Assembly: GCA_023382975.1 (NCBI GenBank)
Contig: JAHDXO010000009.1
Location: 124,001-188,000 of the forward strand
Direction of reading: 5' to 3'
DNA from: Pirellulaceae bacterium
Lineage (GTDB): Bacteria > Planctomycetota > Planctomycetia > Pirellulales > Pirellulaceae
Length of the DNA: 64,000 nucleotides
The notes beneath the pieces are model-generated. The model did no database searches. It had not been told where the DNA came from and saw nothing but the letters and a program-made list of their open reading frames with translations. Position numbers and translations under genes: made by a program. Positions 19,533 through 28,728 of the stretch are shown one piece after another. The stretch's first letter is position 1, and each line of letters begins with the position of its first letter.

Positions 19533-20404
19533 TGAGCAAGCCAAAGATTCTGATCCAAATCGATCCGGACGCTCACTGCAGCGTGTTTGATGCGGTGGTT
19601 GCCGTCGATTCCGGCGTGGACCATTTGCTGCAATACGCCAATGTCCAGCCGGATCAGGTGCGGGATCTTGTGCATGGTGCCATGTTCACCCGCGGCCCGG
19701 ACGACCTGCACCAAACGGCAGTGTTCGTCGGTGGCACGGATGTTGCCGCGGGCGAACGGCTGCTCGATCGCGTCAAGGAATCGTTCTTCGGACGCATGAG
19801 GGTTTCGGTCTTGCTGGATGCCAGCGGCGCCAACACGACGGCCGCCGCTGCGGTTCTGGCGGCTCGCCGTCACGTGCCGCTGGCCAACGCTTCGGCGTTG
19901 GTTCTGGCGGCGACCGGGCCGGTCGGGCAGCGAGCCGTCCGGCTGTTGGCCCGCGAGGGGGCCGACGTCCGCGTCGCTTCGCGTAATCTGGCTCGTGCCG
20001 AATTGGTCTGCCAGCGGGTGGCAGAACGGGTCGAGGAAGCGTGCCTGCATCCGGTCGAGGCGGGCGACGAGAATTCGATTCGCCAAGCACTTCAAGGCGT
20101 GTCGATCGTGATCGCTGCGGGCGCCGCCGGAATCGAGTTGATGCCTGGGGAACTGGTCGAGCAAGCGAATAGCCTGCGAGTAGCCATCGACCTGAACGCC
20201 GTTCCCCCGTTGGGGATCGGCGGAGTGCGTGCCGGGGACTCGGGCCGGCTACACTCCAACGTATACTGCTACGGAGCGATCGGGGTGGGCGGCACCAAGA
20301 TGCAGATCCACAAGGCCGCGATCGCTCAGTTGTTTGCTCGAAACGACCAAGTCCTGGATGCCGAGGAGATTTACGCGATCGGACGCAATCTCCAATTGGA
20401 ATAA
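19532..20404 (+). CDS. mtdB: NAD(P)-dependent methylene-tetrahydromethanopterin dehydrogenase
   Basis: A 290-residue dehydrogenase that oxidises methylene-H4MPT to methenyl-H4MPT with NAD(P). Visible features are the N-terminal ILIQIDPDAHCSVFDAVVAV and the Rossmann region LVLAATGPVGQRAVRLLA followed by VRVASRNLARAELVC, which suits NADP. Near the C-terminus are IDLNAVPPLGIGG and GAIGVGGTKMQIHK. This matches the MtdA/MtdB/MtdC family. Neighbouring fae makes the H4MPT-specific MtdB type most likely, though MtdC cannot be excluded. Overlap with the fae stop indicates co-translation. Confidence 0.88.
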   Translation: MSKPKILIQIDPDAHCSVFDAVVAVDSGVDHLLQYANVQPDQVRDLVHGAMFTRGPDDLHQTAVFVGGTDVAAGERLLDRVKESFFGRMRVSVLLDASGANTTAAAAVLAARRHVPLANASALVLAATGPVGQRAVRLLAREGADVRVASRNLARAELVCQRVAERVEEACLHPVEAGDENSIRQALQGVSIVIAAGAAGIELMPGELVEQANSLRVAIDLNAVPPLGIGGVRAGDSGRLHSNVYCYGAIGVGGTKMQIHKAAIAQLFARNDQVLDAEEIYAIGRNLQLE

Positions 20405-20439
20405 GTCGGCCGCGGGCCGTGGCTGAGGAGGACGCAGAG

Positions 20440-21201
20440 ATGACCGCAATGATCCAAGTTGTTGGAACCCAGCCGAATTTGGCCAGGACGGGACAAGCGG
20501 CCCTGGCGGCGGTTTTTGCCGTCTGCTTGGCTTCCTGCTCGCCTTCGGTTGCCGAGAACCCTGTTCGAATCAAGGAGCACGCAAGCATGGTGACCGATGC
20601 TCTGGCAGCCGCCGAAAGTCCTGACAACCAGCCGCTGGCACCCGATGGCGAAGACAAGGCGCAGCCATTGCAACTGGCCACCTTCGGCGCCGGCTGCTTC
20701 TGGTGCGTCGAGGCGGTGTTTCAACAACTTGACGGCGTCGTCTCGGTGAAGTCCGGATACAGCGGCGGAAGCGTCGACAATCCCACCTACGAACAAGTGT
20801 GTCGAGGGAACACGGGCCACGCGGAGGTCTGCCAGATCCAGTTTGACCCGGCCAAGGTTTCGTTCGACGATTTGTTGGAGGTGTTTTGGAAGACTCACGA
20901 TCCGACGACGCTGAACCGGCAAGGCGCCGATGTAGGAACCCAGTACCGGTCGGTCATCTTCTATCATGACGACCAACAAAAGGCGATGGCCGAAAAACGC
21001 AAGCAGCAGTTGGACAAAGCTGGCCTGTGGCCCAGACCGATCGTCACGGAGATCAGCCCCGCCAAGAAATTCTACGTGGCGGAGGACTATCATCAGAACT
21101 ACTTCAAGAACAATCCTTTCAACGGTTACTGCCAAGCGGTTGTCCGGCCCAAGGTGGACAAATTTCGCGCGGTCTTTCGGGATAAACTGAAAACCGAATG
21201 A
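20440..21201 (+). CDS. msrA: peptide methionine sulfoxide reductase A, lipoprotein form
   Basis: A 253-residue protein. It reduces methionine-S-sulfoxide using the catalytic Cys of the motif GAGCFWCVEAVF. Other family motifs are GYSGG, GHAEVCQIQFDP, THDPTTLNRQGADVGTQYRS and AEDYHQNY. The N-terminal extension of about 80 residues carries a lipobox-like AVCLASCSPS, so it is probably lipid-anchored outside the inner membrane. AGGAGG lies nine bases before the ATG at 20440. A free-Met-sulfoxide reductase (msrC) is also in the window at 53262. Confidence 0.95.
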   Translation: MTAMIQVVGTQPNLARTGQAALAAVFAVCLASCSPSVAENPVRIKEHASMVTDALAAAESPDNQPLAPDGEDKAQPLQLATFGAGCFWCVEAVFQQLDGVVSVKSGYSGGSVDNPTYEQVCRGNTGHAEVCQIQFDPAKVSFDDLLEVFWKTHDPTTLNRQGADVGTQYRSVIFYHDDQQKAMAEKRKQQLDKAGLWPRPIVTEISPAKKFYVAEDYHQNYFKNNPFNGYCQAVVRPKVDKFRAVFRDKLKTE

Positions 21202-21241
21202 ACCGCCTGAAGAGTCGCCGAGAAAGCTTGGTTCCGCTGCC

Positions 21242-22039
21242 ATGCTGATCGACACCCACGCTCATCTGGACGAAGACCAAATCGCTCCGATCCTGGCGGA
21301 TGTCGTGCAGCGGGCGAGTCAGGCTGGGGTAACCAGCATCGTCACGGTGGGCACCACGGCGGACTCTAGCGCTCGATGCGTCGAATTGTCCCACGCCTAC
21401 GAAGCCGTGTTCGCGGCGGTCGGAATCCAGCCCAACTATTGCGGCCAGGCCTCGGCGACCGATTGGGACTCGATTGTGCGGCTGGCCTCCGGTGGTCAGG
21501 CGGTGGCGCTCGGGGAAACGGGCCTCGACCGCCACTGGGACTTCACCGCGTTCGACGTGCAGCAGGACTATTTCGAGCGGCATTTGAGGCTGTCGCACCA
21601 GTTGGATCTGCCGTTCATCGTCCACATGCGGGACTGCGACGAAGATGTCCTGGCGATGCTCGAACAAGCCCGCCGCCGCAATCCGCTGCGCGGGGTCATG
21701 CATTCGTTCACCGGAAGTATCGACACGGCTCGCCGCTGCTTGGAGTTAGGGTTGCACATCAGCTTTGCCGGCATGGTGACGTACAGGAAATCGGAGATGC
21801 TTAGGGAAATTGCCCGCGCGATTCCGGACGACCGGATTTTGATCGAGACGGATTCGCCCTACCTGTCCCCGCATCCGCACCGCGGTCAGCGTCCCAACGA
21901 ACCGGCTCTGATCGTTCACACCGCCGCGTGTTTGGCCGAAGTACGTAGAGTGGACTTGGCGACATTCTCTCAGCAAACCAGCGAAAATGCACGGAAACTG
22001 TTCCGCATCCCTGACTCGAAGCCGGACGGCATCGACTAG
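21242..22039 (+). CDS. tatD: TatD-family metal-dependent deoxyribonuclease
   Basis: A 265-residue TIM-barrel hydrolase. Metal ligands are visible in order: DTHAHLD near the N-terminus, GETGLD, PFIVHMRD, MHSFTG and ETDSPYLSP. These are the characteristic TatD/YcfH motifs. Such enzymes act as 3'-5' DNases in repair. The ribosome binding site is weak. The last four bases overlap the end of the converging gene at 22036. Confidence 0.93.
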   Translation: MLIDTHAHLDEDQIAPILADVVQRASQAGVTSIVTVGTTADSSARCVELSHAYEAVFAAVGIQPNYCGQASATDWDSIVRLASGGQAVALGETGLDRHWDFTAFDVQQDYFERHLRLSHQLDLPFIVHMRDCDEDVLAMLEQARRRNPLRGVMHSFTGSIDTARRCLELGLHISFAGMVTYRKSEMLREIARAIPDDRILIETDSPYLSPHPHRGQRPNEPALIVHTAACLAEVRRVDLATFSQQTSENARKLFRIPDSKPDGID

Positions 22040-22794
22040 TTCGTTTCGCCGCTGTCCTGCTTGTCTGGACCGACTGGCAAATCGTCCAGCAACCGTCGCA
22101 ACGATTCGCGTTCCGGTGCATGCCGCAGCCCTTCCTCCGCCAATTCCCGAGCCAATTGTGGATCGCCAAGGTCAAGTTGGGTACGGGCCAACAGTTCGTA
22201 GCGAGCTGCCAGCGTGTCGGCAACGGCCTGCTCGAAAGCGACTGCTTCTCCCGCCTGGCTTGCAAGAGAAAAGACGTCGGGAATCAAGACGTAGTGCCCT
22301 TGCTCGGCCAGACGATCAACGGCAGCCCAGAGAGTCTTGGCAAGATGCGGGTTCTTTGCGGACCAAGTTTGCCAGAGTGAATTCTCGTCCGCATCTCGGG
22401 CATCCAAATAGGCGCACAGAATTCCTGCATCGCCCTGATGGGGCGACTGTGTGCCTTGGCGGGCCCAAACCAGATTCCAGCGTGGCTGGACCGCCGTATT
22501 CTTCACAAGCTTTTGGCTCGACAAGTAGCGTTCGAGATCGTTGGTTGTATCCTCGCGGGAGATCGGCGTGATCTGAAATCCGATCAGCGGGATCTCGTAG
22601 TACTGGAATTGGCGACGTTGGAACAAGTCCGGCGAAAACTCCTCGCCCGAAACCCATCCGAAAAACCGTGTGGAAACGTAAACGGCCGCGATGAGCCCCG
22701 CCAATGCCGCCAGCACCAACCAGGACCGGGAATTCCGGTTGGGAACGGAAGATGGCCGTGTCGTGGTGCTCGGTGCGTCGCTCATCGTGGTCAT
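22036..22794 (-). CDS. hypothetical membrane-anchored protein
   Basis: A 252-residue protein with one N-terminal transmembrane helix (SWLVLAALAGLIAAVYVSTRFFG, about residues 24-46) and a soluble domain ending in a TPR-like helix pair (LARTQLDLGDPQLARELAEEGL). I recognise no family. The start could be ATG 22794 or ATG 22785. Neither has a good ribosome binding site. The gene converges with tatD, overlapping by four bases. Confidence 0.6.
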   Translation of the reverse strand: MTTMSDAPSTTTRPSSVPNRNSRSWLVLAALAGLIAAVYVSTRFFGWVSGEEFSPDLFQRRQFQYYEIPLIGFQITPISREDTTNDLERYLSSQKLVKNTAVQPRWNLVWARQGTQSPHQGDAGILCAYLDARDADENSLWQTWSAKNPHLAKTLWAAVDRLAEQGHYVLIPDVFSLASQAGEAVAFEQAVADTLAARYELLARTQLDLGDPQLARELAEEGLRHAPERESLRRLLDDLPVGPDKQDSGETN

Positions 22795-22985
22795 GGGATG
22801 CTGGAGGCTGAAGGCTCAACGTTCCGCGATTTTCCCATCCGGTTCATCGCTCGGCAAGCGGCGCGACGACTTTCCGCCTGGGCGGATGGACGCTAAGATC
22901 GGGCGTTTTCGGTGGGGCAGCTTTCTGTTAATGTGAAATTCGTTGCGATTCAGGTTTTTGACTGCGGAAATTCCGCCCGACATCT

Positions 22986-24188
22986 ATGTACGACCAGGGA
23001 CTCAGAAGACGTGTCGCATCCGCTGTCGATCGACGCTGTCAGCGTTGCGGACGGATTGGTTGCGCCCCTGCTGGCCAAGTGTCCGTATCCAGGCAGAATC
23101 TGCGCCGCTTCCTGGCGATCACGGCTGGCGAAACAACCGCCGAGGACAAATCGAGCGGACGAGCCAGCGACCATCGGCTACAACGGTTGGAGTCTGTGCT
23201 GTTTTTGTCCAGAGAACCGTTGACGACTCGGAAGTTAAGTCAATATGCTAACCTTGCCGACGGAACAGAAGCGCGTACACTGATAGGTCGTTTGAACGAA
23301 CTGTACGATGCAAGTGGTCGAAGTTTCCGGGTTGAGCGGGTTGCGGGCGGGTATCAGTTGTTGACGCGTCCCCATTTTGCTGCCTGGGTACGCCGACTGG
23401 AGCACGTTCCGCACGAAACGCGGCTGTCGGCGCCGGCGCTTGAAACGTTGTCGGTGATCGCCTACCGACAGCCGGTCTTGCGAGCGGAGATCGAGGCGAT
23501 TCGCGGAGTAAATTGCGGTGAAATTCTGCGGCAATTGATGGAGCGGGATTTGGTGCGCATCGGTGGCCGGAGCGAGGATCTCGGACGGCCGTACCTTTAC
23601 ACCACCACAAGGCGATTTCTGTTGATGTTCGGACTGGATAGCTTGGAGTGTCTGCCTCGCGTCGAGGCCATGAAACGGGACGGAAGCGAGGTAATCGGGT
23701 CGCGGCAAGATGACGGGACCGGTTATTCTCGTTCGTCCAAGGCCGGAGAAATGGGAATTACTCAGAAAGGGGAGGATTTTACAATGCCAATGGGGACTTT
23801 GTCTGGCTTGGACCGGGAAGAAACGCTGCATGCGATGCTCGAACCGCAGCGAGTCGCGCCGCTCGTGACGGCCTTCGACGAAGAGGATGACGACTACGAC
23901 GAATTCTACGACAAGGATGACGACCTCGACGACGACGAAGAAGATGACGTCGACGAGGATGTCGATGACGAGATCGAGGAAGATTTCGTCGAGGAAGAAG
24001 AGGAAGACTTCGAAGAACTCGACGAGGAAGACGACGACGAAGAAGAAGAAGACGAGGACTTCGAGGAAGAGGACGAGTGGGAAGAAGTCGACGATGAAGA
24101 GGACGACGATTGGGACGACGAGGACGACGACTGGGACGACGAACTCGACGACGACGAGGAAGAGGAAGAGGACGAAGATTGGGAGTGA
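22986..24188 (+). CDS. scpB: segregation and condensation protein ScpB with long acidic tail
   Basis: A 400-residue protein. The winged-helix ScpB core spans about residues 65-225: LQRLESVLFLSREPLTTRKL, then SAPALETLSVIAYRQPVLRAEIEAIRG, which is the diagnostic ScpB segment, and DLGRPYLYTTTRRFLLMFGL. ScpB joins ScpA and SMC in chromosome condensation. From about residue 298 to the end nearly every residue is Asp or Glu, interrupted by a few Trp, Phe and Tyr; usual ScpB proteins are about 180-250 residues and lack this tail. An in-frame ATG at 23784 has its own strong ribosome binding site. The ATG at 22986 has only a weak one. Confidence 0.9.
   Translation: MYDQGLRRRVASAVDRRCQRCGRIGCAPAGQVSVSRQNLRRFLAITAGETTAEDKSSGRASDHRLQRLESVLFLSREPLTTRKLSQYANLADGTEARTLIGRLNELYDASGRSFRVERVAGGYQLLTRPHFAAWVRRLEHVPHETRLSAPALETLSVIAYRQPVLRAEIEAIRGVNCGEILRQLMERDLVRIGGRSEDLGRPYLYTTTRRFLLMFGLDSLECLPRVEAMKRDGSEVIGSRQDDGTGYSRSSKAGEMGITQKGEDFTMPMGTLSGLDREETLHAMLEPQRVAPLVTAFDEEDDDYDEFYDKDDDLDDDEEDDVDEDVDDEIEEDFVEEEEEDFEELDEEDDDEEEEDEDFEEEDEWEEVDDEEDDDWDDEDDDWDDELDDDEEEEEDEDWE
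23767..23786 (+). promoter_or_regulatory. internal ribosome binding site and start inside scpB
   Basis: AAGGGGAGG at 23767-23775 stands eight bases before an in-frame ATG at 23784. It is a better ribosome binding site than that of scpB itself. Translation from here would make a separate 134-residue acidic protein starting MPMGTLSGLDREETLHAML. It may be chance, an internal second product, or the relic of a former separate gene fused to scpB. Confidence 0.4.
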
Positions 24189-24203
24189 GTTCGCGTCCGA
24201 ATT

Positions 24204-24246
24204 GTTGATCGACACGTAGCACAGGCGGCCAGCCTGTGCGATCAAC
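24204..24246. terminator. two-tier hairpin (REP-like) after scpB
   Basis: Inner stem GCACAGGC (24219-24226) pairs with GCCTGTGC (24232-24239) around a five-base loop. An outer stem GTTGATCG (24204-24211) pairs with CGATCAAC (24239-24246). It sits in the convergent gap between scpB and aspS. The 'CACAGG...CCTGTG' core resembles REP-type hairpins I associate with planctomycete genomes. There is no T-run, so it may be a REP element or mRNA-end stabiliser rather than a classical terminator. Confidence 0.5.
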
Positions 24247-24259
24247 GCGTAGGCACAGG

Positions 24260-24278
24260 TTGCGGGATTTTATCCCCG
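24260..24278. terminator. second small hairpin in the scpB-aspS convergent gap
   Basis: GCGGGAT and ATCCCCGC flank a short TTT loop, giving a compact stem between the two converging genes. It could end transcription in either direction. Confidence 0.35.
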
Positions 24279-24398
24279 CGCCCACGCATCTTGCCTGCCA
24301 TTTTCCAACGGCAATCGTCGTCGAAGCCGCGAGGTTTCGGTTTTTCGCTTTCCAGAGCGAAGTCTTGTTCCCTGCGAAATCGGCTGCGGCGACCGGTC

Positions 24399-26177
24399 TT
24401 ACGGTCTTTCCGTCACTGGCAGAATGCGCAATCCAAGTTCCTCCAGTTGCCGTCGGTCCACCTCGCCGGGTGCCTCGGTCATCAGGTCGGTCGCGCGCTG
24501 CGTTTTCGGAAATGCGATGCAATCACGAATGCTGTCCAATCCGCCAAACAGCATCACGACTCGGTCAATCCCCAATGCGATTCCACCGTGTGGCGGGGCT
24601 CCGTACTGAAGTGCTTCGAGCAAGAACCCGAACCGGTCCCGCGCGGTGTCGGCATCGATCCCCAGCAGATCGAACACGCGCTGTTGCAGTTGACTGTCGT
24701 GGATTCGAATGGTGCCGCCGCCCGCTTCCGAGCCGTTGATCACCAAATCGTAGGCCTGCGCTCTGGCGCGGGCCGGGTCGGTGTCCAGCAGTGCGGCGTC
24801 CTGGGGGCGAGGCGATGTGAACGGATGGTGCATGGCAGCCCAACGCTGCTCGTCGGCATCCCAATCGAACATCGGGAACTCGACAACCCAGGAAAAATGC
24901 ATGGCGCCCGGTTGGTACAGTTTCAGTTCGCTGCCCAGACGTTTGCGCAAGCCATTCAGCGCCTTGCAGGTAACACCCCAACTGTCCGCCACGAAGAACA
25001 ACAAATCGCCGGGCTCCGCGCCCATCTGCTGCGCGAGTTGAGCGAGCCAGTCGTCGCTGAAATTTTTGGCGATGGGCGACCACAGTTTGCCGTCGTTTTC
25101 GACACGGAACCAAGCCAGTCCCTTGGCCCCGAAATCCTGCTTGACGAAGTCGGTTAACTCGTCGATCCGTTTCCGCGAAAATTGGGCTGCCGCCGATTTC
25201 GCATTCAAACCGCGAACACGTCCACCCGACTCAACCGTCTCGCGGAACACGCGGAAGTCACTTTGACCGGCCAGCGCGGTGCAATCGACCAGTTCCATGC
25301 CGAAACGAAGATCGGGCGCATCGTGTCCGTAACGCTCCATCGCTTCATCGTAGGTCATTCTCGGCAGCGGCAGCGGGACATCCAGATCGAGCAACTCCTT
25401 GGCCAGGCGAGCGACCAGCCCGTCGACGATGCCCATCACGTCCTCGGCGTCCACGAAGGACATCTCCAAGTCCAATTGGGTGAATTCCGGTTGCCGATCG
25501 GCCCGCAGATCCTCGTCCCGGAAACAGCGTGCGACCTGCACATAGCGGTCGAAACCGGCCACCATCAGAATCTGCTTGTACAACTGCGGAGACTGTGGCA
25601 ACGCAAAAAAGCGGCCGGGAAAGACGCGGCTGGGCACGAGATAATCACGGGCTCCCTCGGGCGTGCTGCGTCCCAGGACCGGCGTCTCGACGTCGATGAA
25701 TTGGTTCTCCGCAAAGTAGTCCCGCATCGTCTTGATGATCTTACTCCGCAGGATCATCGTCTGCTGCATCTGAGGACGCCGCAGATCCAAGTACCGATGC
25801 CGAAGCCGCAGATCCTCGCCGGGCAAATCGGCCAAGCCGGGCGTAAAGGGCGGCGTCTTGCACTTGTTGAGAATCTCCAGTCGGCTGATGCGGACTTCGA
25901 TCTGCCCGGTAGACAGCTTCGGATTCTCGGTACCGGCCGGGCGGGCCGCCACCTTGCCCGTGACTCGGACCACGTCTTCCGACCGCAAACGACTGGCTTC
26001 CTGCACCAAGTCCTGACCACTTTCCGGACTGGCGACAACCTGCGTCTTGCCGTACCGGTCCCGCAAATCCAGAAAGACCGCCCCGCCATGGTCGCGAGCA
26101 CTGTCGACCCACCCACAGATGGTAACTTCGGTCTGGATATGTTCGGAACGCAACTCGCCGCAGGTATGAGTTCGCAA
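24399..26177 (-). CDS. aspS: aspartate-tRNA ligase
   Basis: A 592-residue class II synthetase that charges tRNA-Asp. Visible features: N-terminal OB-fold (RTHTCGELRSEHIQ; CGWVDSARDHGGAVFLDLRD), motif 2 region FRDEDLRADRQPEFTQLDLE, the long bacterial GAD-type insertion in the middle, and motif 3 GGIALGIDRVVMLFGG. The open frame extends upstream, but homology to the usual 'MRTxxCGxL' start points to TTG at 26177 as initiator, giving the usual bacterial length of about 590. Whether it is discriminating or also charges tRNA-Asn cannot be told here. Confidence 0.96.
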   Translation of the reverse strand: MRTHTCGELRSEHIQTEVTICGWVDSARDHGGAVFLDLRDRYGKTQVVASPESGQDLVQEASRLRSEDVVRVTGKVAARPAGTENPKLSTGQIEVRISRLEILNKCKTPPFTPGLADLPGEDLRLRHRYLDLRRPQMQQTMILRSKIIKTMRDYFAENQFIDVETPVLGRSTPEGARDYLVPSRVFPGRFFALPQSPQLYKQILMVAGFDRYVQVARCFRDEDLRADRQPEFTQLDLEMSFVDAEDVMGIVDGLVARLAKELLDLDVPLPLPRMTYDEAMERYGHDAPDLRFGMELVDCTALAGQSDFRVFRETVESGGRVRGLNAKSAAAQFSRKRIDELTDFVKQDFGAKGLAWFRVENDGKLWSPIAKNFSDDWLAQLAQQMGAEPGDLLFFVADSWGVTCKALNGLRKRLGSELKLYQPGAMHFSWVVEFPMFDWDADEQRWAAMHHPFTSPRPQDAALLDTDPARARAQAYDLVINGSEAGGGTIRIHDSQLQQRVFDLLGIDADTARDRFGFLLEALQYGAPPHGGIALGIDRVVMLFGGLDSIRDCIAFPKTQRATDLMTEAPGEVDRRQLEELGLRILPVTERP

Positions 26178-26307
26178 CAAGGCAGGGTTTCCCGTGAATG
26201 GAAGGTTCGGAATCAACCAACAAATCGAAAGGCAGCATTGTAAACGGAGAGAACCGGCGCGCAAAGGTTCTGTCTGCGGGACTTTGGCAGCAAGGAATGC
26301 GACGCCT

Positions 26308-27321
26308 CTAGCCGGGCCTCGCCACCTGCTCGTATCGTCCGAAGATCATCCGTCCAGCACTGGTCTGCAAGACGCTGGTCACCGTCAATAAGACCAACTG
26401 GCCCACATGGTCGCGGCCGCCTTCGACGACGATCATCGTGCCGTCATCCAAGTAGCCTACGCCCTGTCCCGGTTCTTCGCCCACCTTGACGATCTTTACT
26501 TCGACTTTTTCCCCCGGCAAGAACACCGGCTTAAGCGAATTTGCCACGTCATTCAGGTTCACGACCGGGACGTTGTGAAGACGAGCAACCTTGTTCAGGT
26601 TGTAGTCGCCGGTCACGACCTTGCCCTCCAGTGCCTTGGCCAGCAGAACGAGTTTCATGTCCACCGGCTGATCCGCCATGTCGGGATGGTCGCGGTCGTA
26701 GATCTTCAATTCGACGCCTTTGTTGGACCGGAGTCGCTGCAGAATGTCCAAGCCCCGCCGCCCTCGCGAACGACGCATCTTGTCTCCGCTGTCCGCAATC
26801 GCCTGCAATTCAGCCAAAACAAAACGCGGCATGATCAACGGATTGTCCAGAATGCTCGTTTCGACCAGATCGGCAATTCTGCCGTCGATCACAACACTGG
26901 TATCCAGGATATAAGGCTTCAGCCCCTTGACCTCTTTGGCGAATTCGATGTACGGGATGATGAAGCGAAAATCGTCCTTGGTCTGCATCAACAGACTGAT
27001 GCATGAATAGCAGACGATCATCCCGAGAACCAATTGGATCTTCTCGCGGTACGGATTGGCTTGCAGTAGCGGCGTCAGAGCTACGCCGATGACGTAGGTC
27101 AGAAACAAACCAACCAAAATCCCGAAATAAACGGCAGAAATGATGTCCAAACGCTTCCGCGGCATGGCGATGTCGATGGTCAGCGCAAACGCTGCGATCA
27201 CCATGACCCCGATGAAATCGGCCCAGGGATAATTGGACAAGAAGTGCTTGTCGGTAATAAACAGCGTGCCGAGTCCGGCAGCAACCATGAGAAAGACGCA
27301 ACGGAGAATGATGAGTGCCAC
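26308..27321 (-). CDS. PIN-TRAM domain membrane protein (YacL-like)
   Basis: A 337-residue protein with about four N-terminal transmembrane helices (residues 1-115), a PIN-type nuclease domain (KPYILDTSVVIDGRIADLVET; LVLLAKALEGKVVTGDYNLN) and a C-terminal TRAM RNA-binding domain (FLPGEKVEVKIVKVGEEPGQGVGYLDDGTMIVVEGG). This is the YacL/MazG-neighbour architecture found in many bacteria. A membrane-bound RNase is likely. The start is GTG at 27321 with GAGG upstream. A 130-base gap separates it from aspS downstream. Confidence 0.9.
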   Translation of the reverse strand: MALIILRCVFLMVAAGLGTLFITDKHFLSNYPWADFIGVMVIAAFALTIDIAMPRKRLDIISAVYFGILVGLFLTYVIGVALTPLLQANPYREKIQLVLGMIVCYSCISLLMQTKDDFRFIIPYIEFAKEVKGLKPYILDTSVVIDGRIADLVETSILDNPLIMPRFVLAELQAIADSGDKMRRSRGRRGLDILQRLRSNKGVELKIYDRDHPDMADQPVDMKLVLLAKALEGKVVTGDYNLNKVARLHNVPVVNLNDVANSLKPVFLPGEKVEVKIVKVGEEPGQGVGYLDDGTMIVVEGGRDHVGQLVLLTVTSVLQTSAGRMIFGRYEQVARPG

Positions 27322-27577
27322 GGCGGTTACCTCGAAGTAGTTTCTTGCCGCCCAAAAACGGAAGGCATGTCAAACAGACCGATCGATTCTCGCGATCGGC
27401 GTCATCGGTCCTTGATCGTCTGGAACGCAAAACGGTCCCAACGAGTTGGAACAACGGAGGGATGATGCAAAATAATGAGCCCTAAGTATAGGCTCGCCTC
27501 CAGGTGTAGTCTACTCCACCCGTTCTTGCGATGCCAGTTTCGTGCAAATTCGGTAGGAAGGCACGAGGGGCAGCCCG

Positions 27578-28612
27578 CTAGTACCGAAACACGGAGCGCA
27601 GCAAGATCGTATCCGGCGGCTTGAAGTCCGGGCTACCAGAGCGATACTCCAAATGGCGGCTGAACACGTAGCCGATCTCGAAGATTCGGTCGTGCCCTTC
27701 GCCGGGCCCCTGAACTCCCAACAGCAGGCGGAAGTCGCGGTAGGTGAAGACGTCTTCAGCACCCCAAACTCGCTCGATGTCCCACGTTCCACCGCCCATC
27801 TCGGACGCTAAGTACGTCCAGCGACGACCACCAAAACGGTAGGCGATCAAAGGCTTCGGAAATACCGCCTCGATTCGCCAGTCTTCGCTCGGAGTCCACA
27901 GAGCGCCGAAGACCGGCAGCAGCGCTACATCGTCTCGGTCCAGGTATTCGAGGCCCAGCGCCCATTGCCACCAGTCGCTTGTTCGGCGATAGACGACCGC
28001 GTGCGAGGGGAATCGAATTCCCTCGCGAGCACTGCCTTCAAAGTCGCTGTACCAACCCATCCGGAACGTCAGGTCGTAACTCCAGGCATCCCCGATCACG
28101 CCGTGATACGGAAATCCGACGGAAAAATCGTAGACTCGCGGCGGCAGATCCGTCTGAACGGGGCCGCTGATAAAATGCACGGCGGCACCAAATTCGTATT
28201 TCAGTGGCCCCAGTTTGTGCTGCGAGCCATTGAAGAACGTCAAACTGAAAATGCCCAACCGATCACCATTGCCGATTAACCAACCCGGTGGAGCATTCCC
28301 GACGGGGCGATAGAAGTAATCGCCGAACGGATCGACGGCGACAGGTACATCGCTCATCATTTCGTCCAGATCCACAGGTGTCGCCTCGTCCCAGTTGATG
28401 TCACGCATTTGGACGGGTTGCGGCAACTGCAAGCTTTGCTGCCAGACGTCGTTTGGCATCTCGGCCGGGAGATACTCCGCGGGTAAAGCGTATTCGACAT
28501 AGTCTTCGACGGCGGACGCTGTCCCTGCGCACGAAGCCAGCGCGCACAGGGTCCAGAGCACGGTCTGTAGAGCGTTCGATCTGGCGCGATCTTGACCTAA
28601 CGCATTCGGCAT
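27578..28612 (-). CDS. secreted protein, probable outer-membrane beta-barrel
   Basis: A 344-residue protein with a signal peptide (ALQTVLWTLCALASCAGTASA). Long alternating amphipathic stretches follow (LGIFSLTFFNGSQHKLGPLKYEFGA; WSYDLTFRMGWYSDF; RIEAVFPKPLIAYRFG) and it ends in RSVFRY, an aromatic C-terminal residue usual for outer-membrane barrels. The family may be DUF6268, but I cannot confirm this. GGGAG precedes the ATG. It stands alone, with no transporter beside it. Confidence 0.65.
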   Translation of the reverse strand: MPNALGQDRARSNALQTVLWTLCALASCAGTASAVEDYVEYALPAEYLPAEMPNDVWQQSLQLPQPVQMRDINWDEATPVDLDEMMSDVPVAVDPFGDYFYRPVGNAPPGWLIGNGDRLGIFSLTFFNGSQHKLGPLKYEFGAAVHFISGPVQTDLPPRVYDFSVGFPYHGVIGDAWSYDLTFRMGWYSDFEGSAREGIRFPSHAVVYRRTSDWWQWALGLEYLDRDDVALLPVFGALWTPSEDWRIEAVFPKPLIAYRFGGRRWTYLASEMGGGTWDIERVWGAEDVFTYRDFRLLLGVQGPGEGHDRIFEIGYVFSRHLEYRSGSPDFKPPDTILLRSVFRY

Positions 28613-28728
28613 GGCGAACTCCCACGTTGGAGACAGACGCGGGAGTATTGCAACTTCAACGCAGAACGCCTAGCTCGATTTCCGAAAAGGGGCATTCGAA
28701 TTTTCGAGGGAAATCAGTATCCCGCTAG

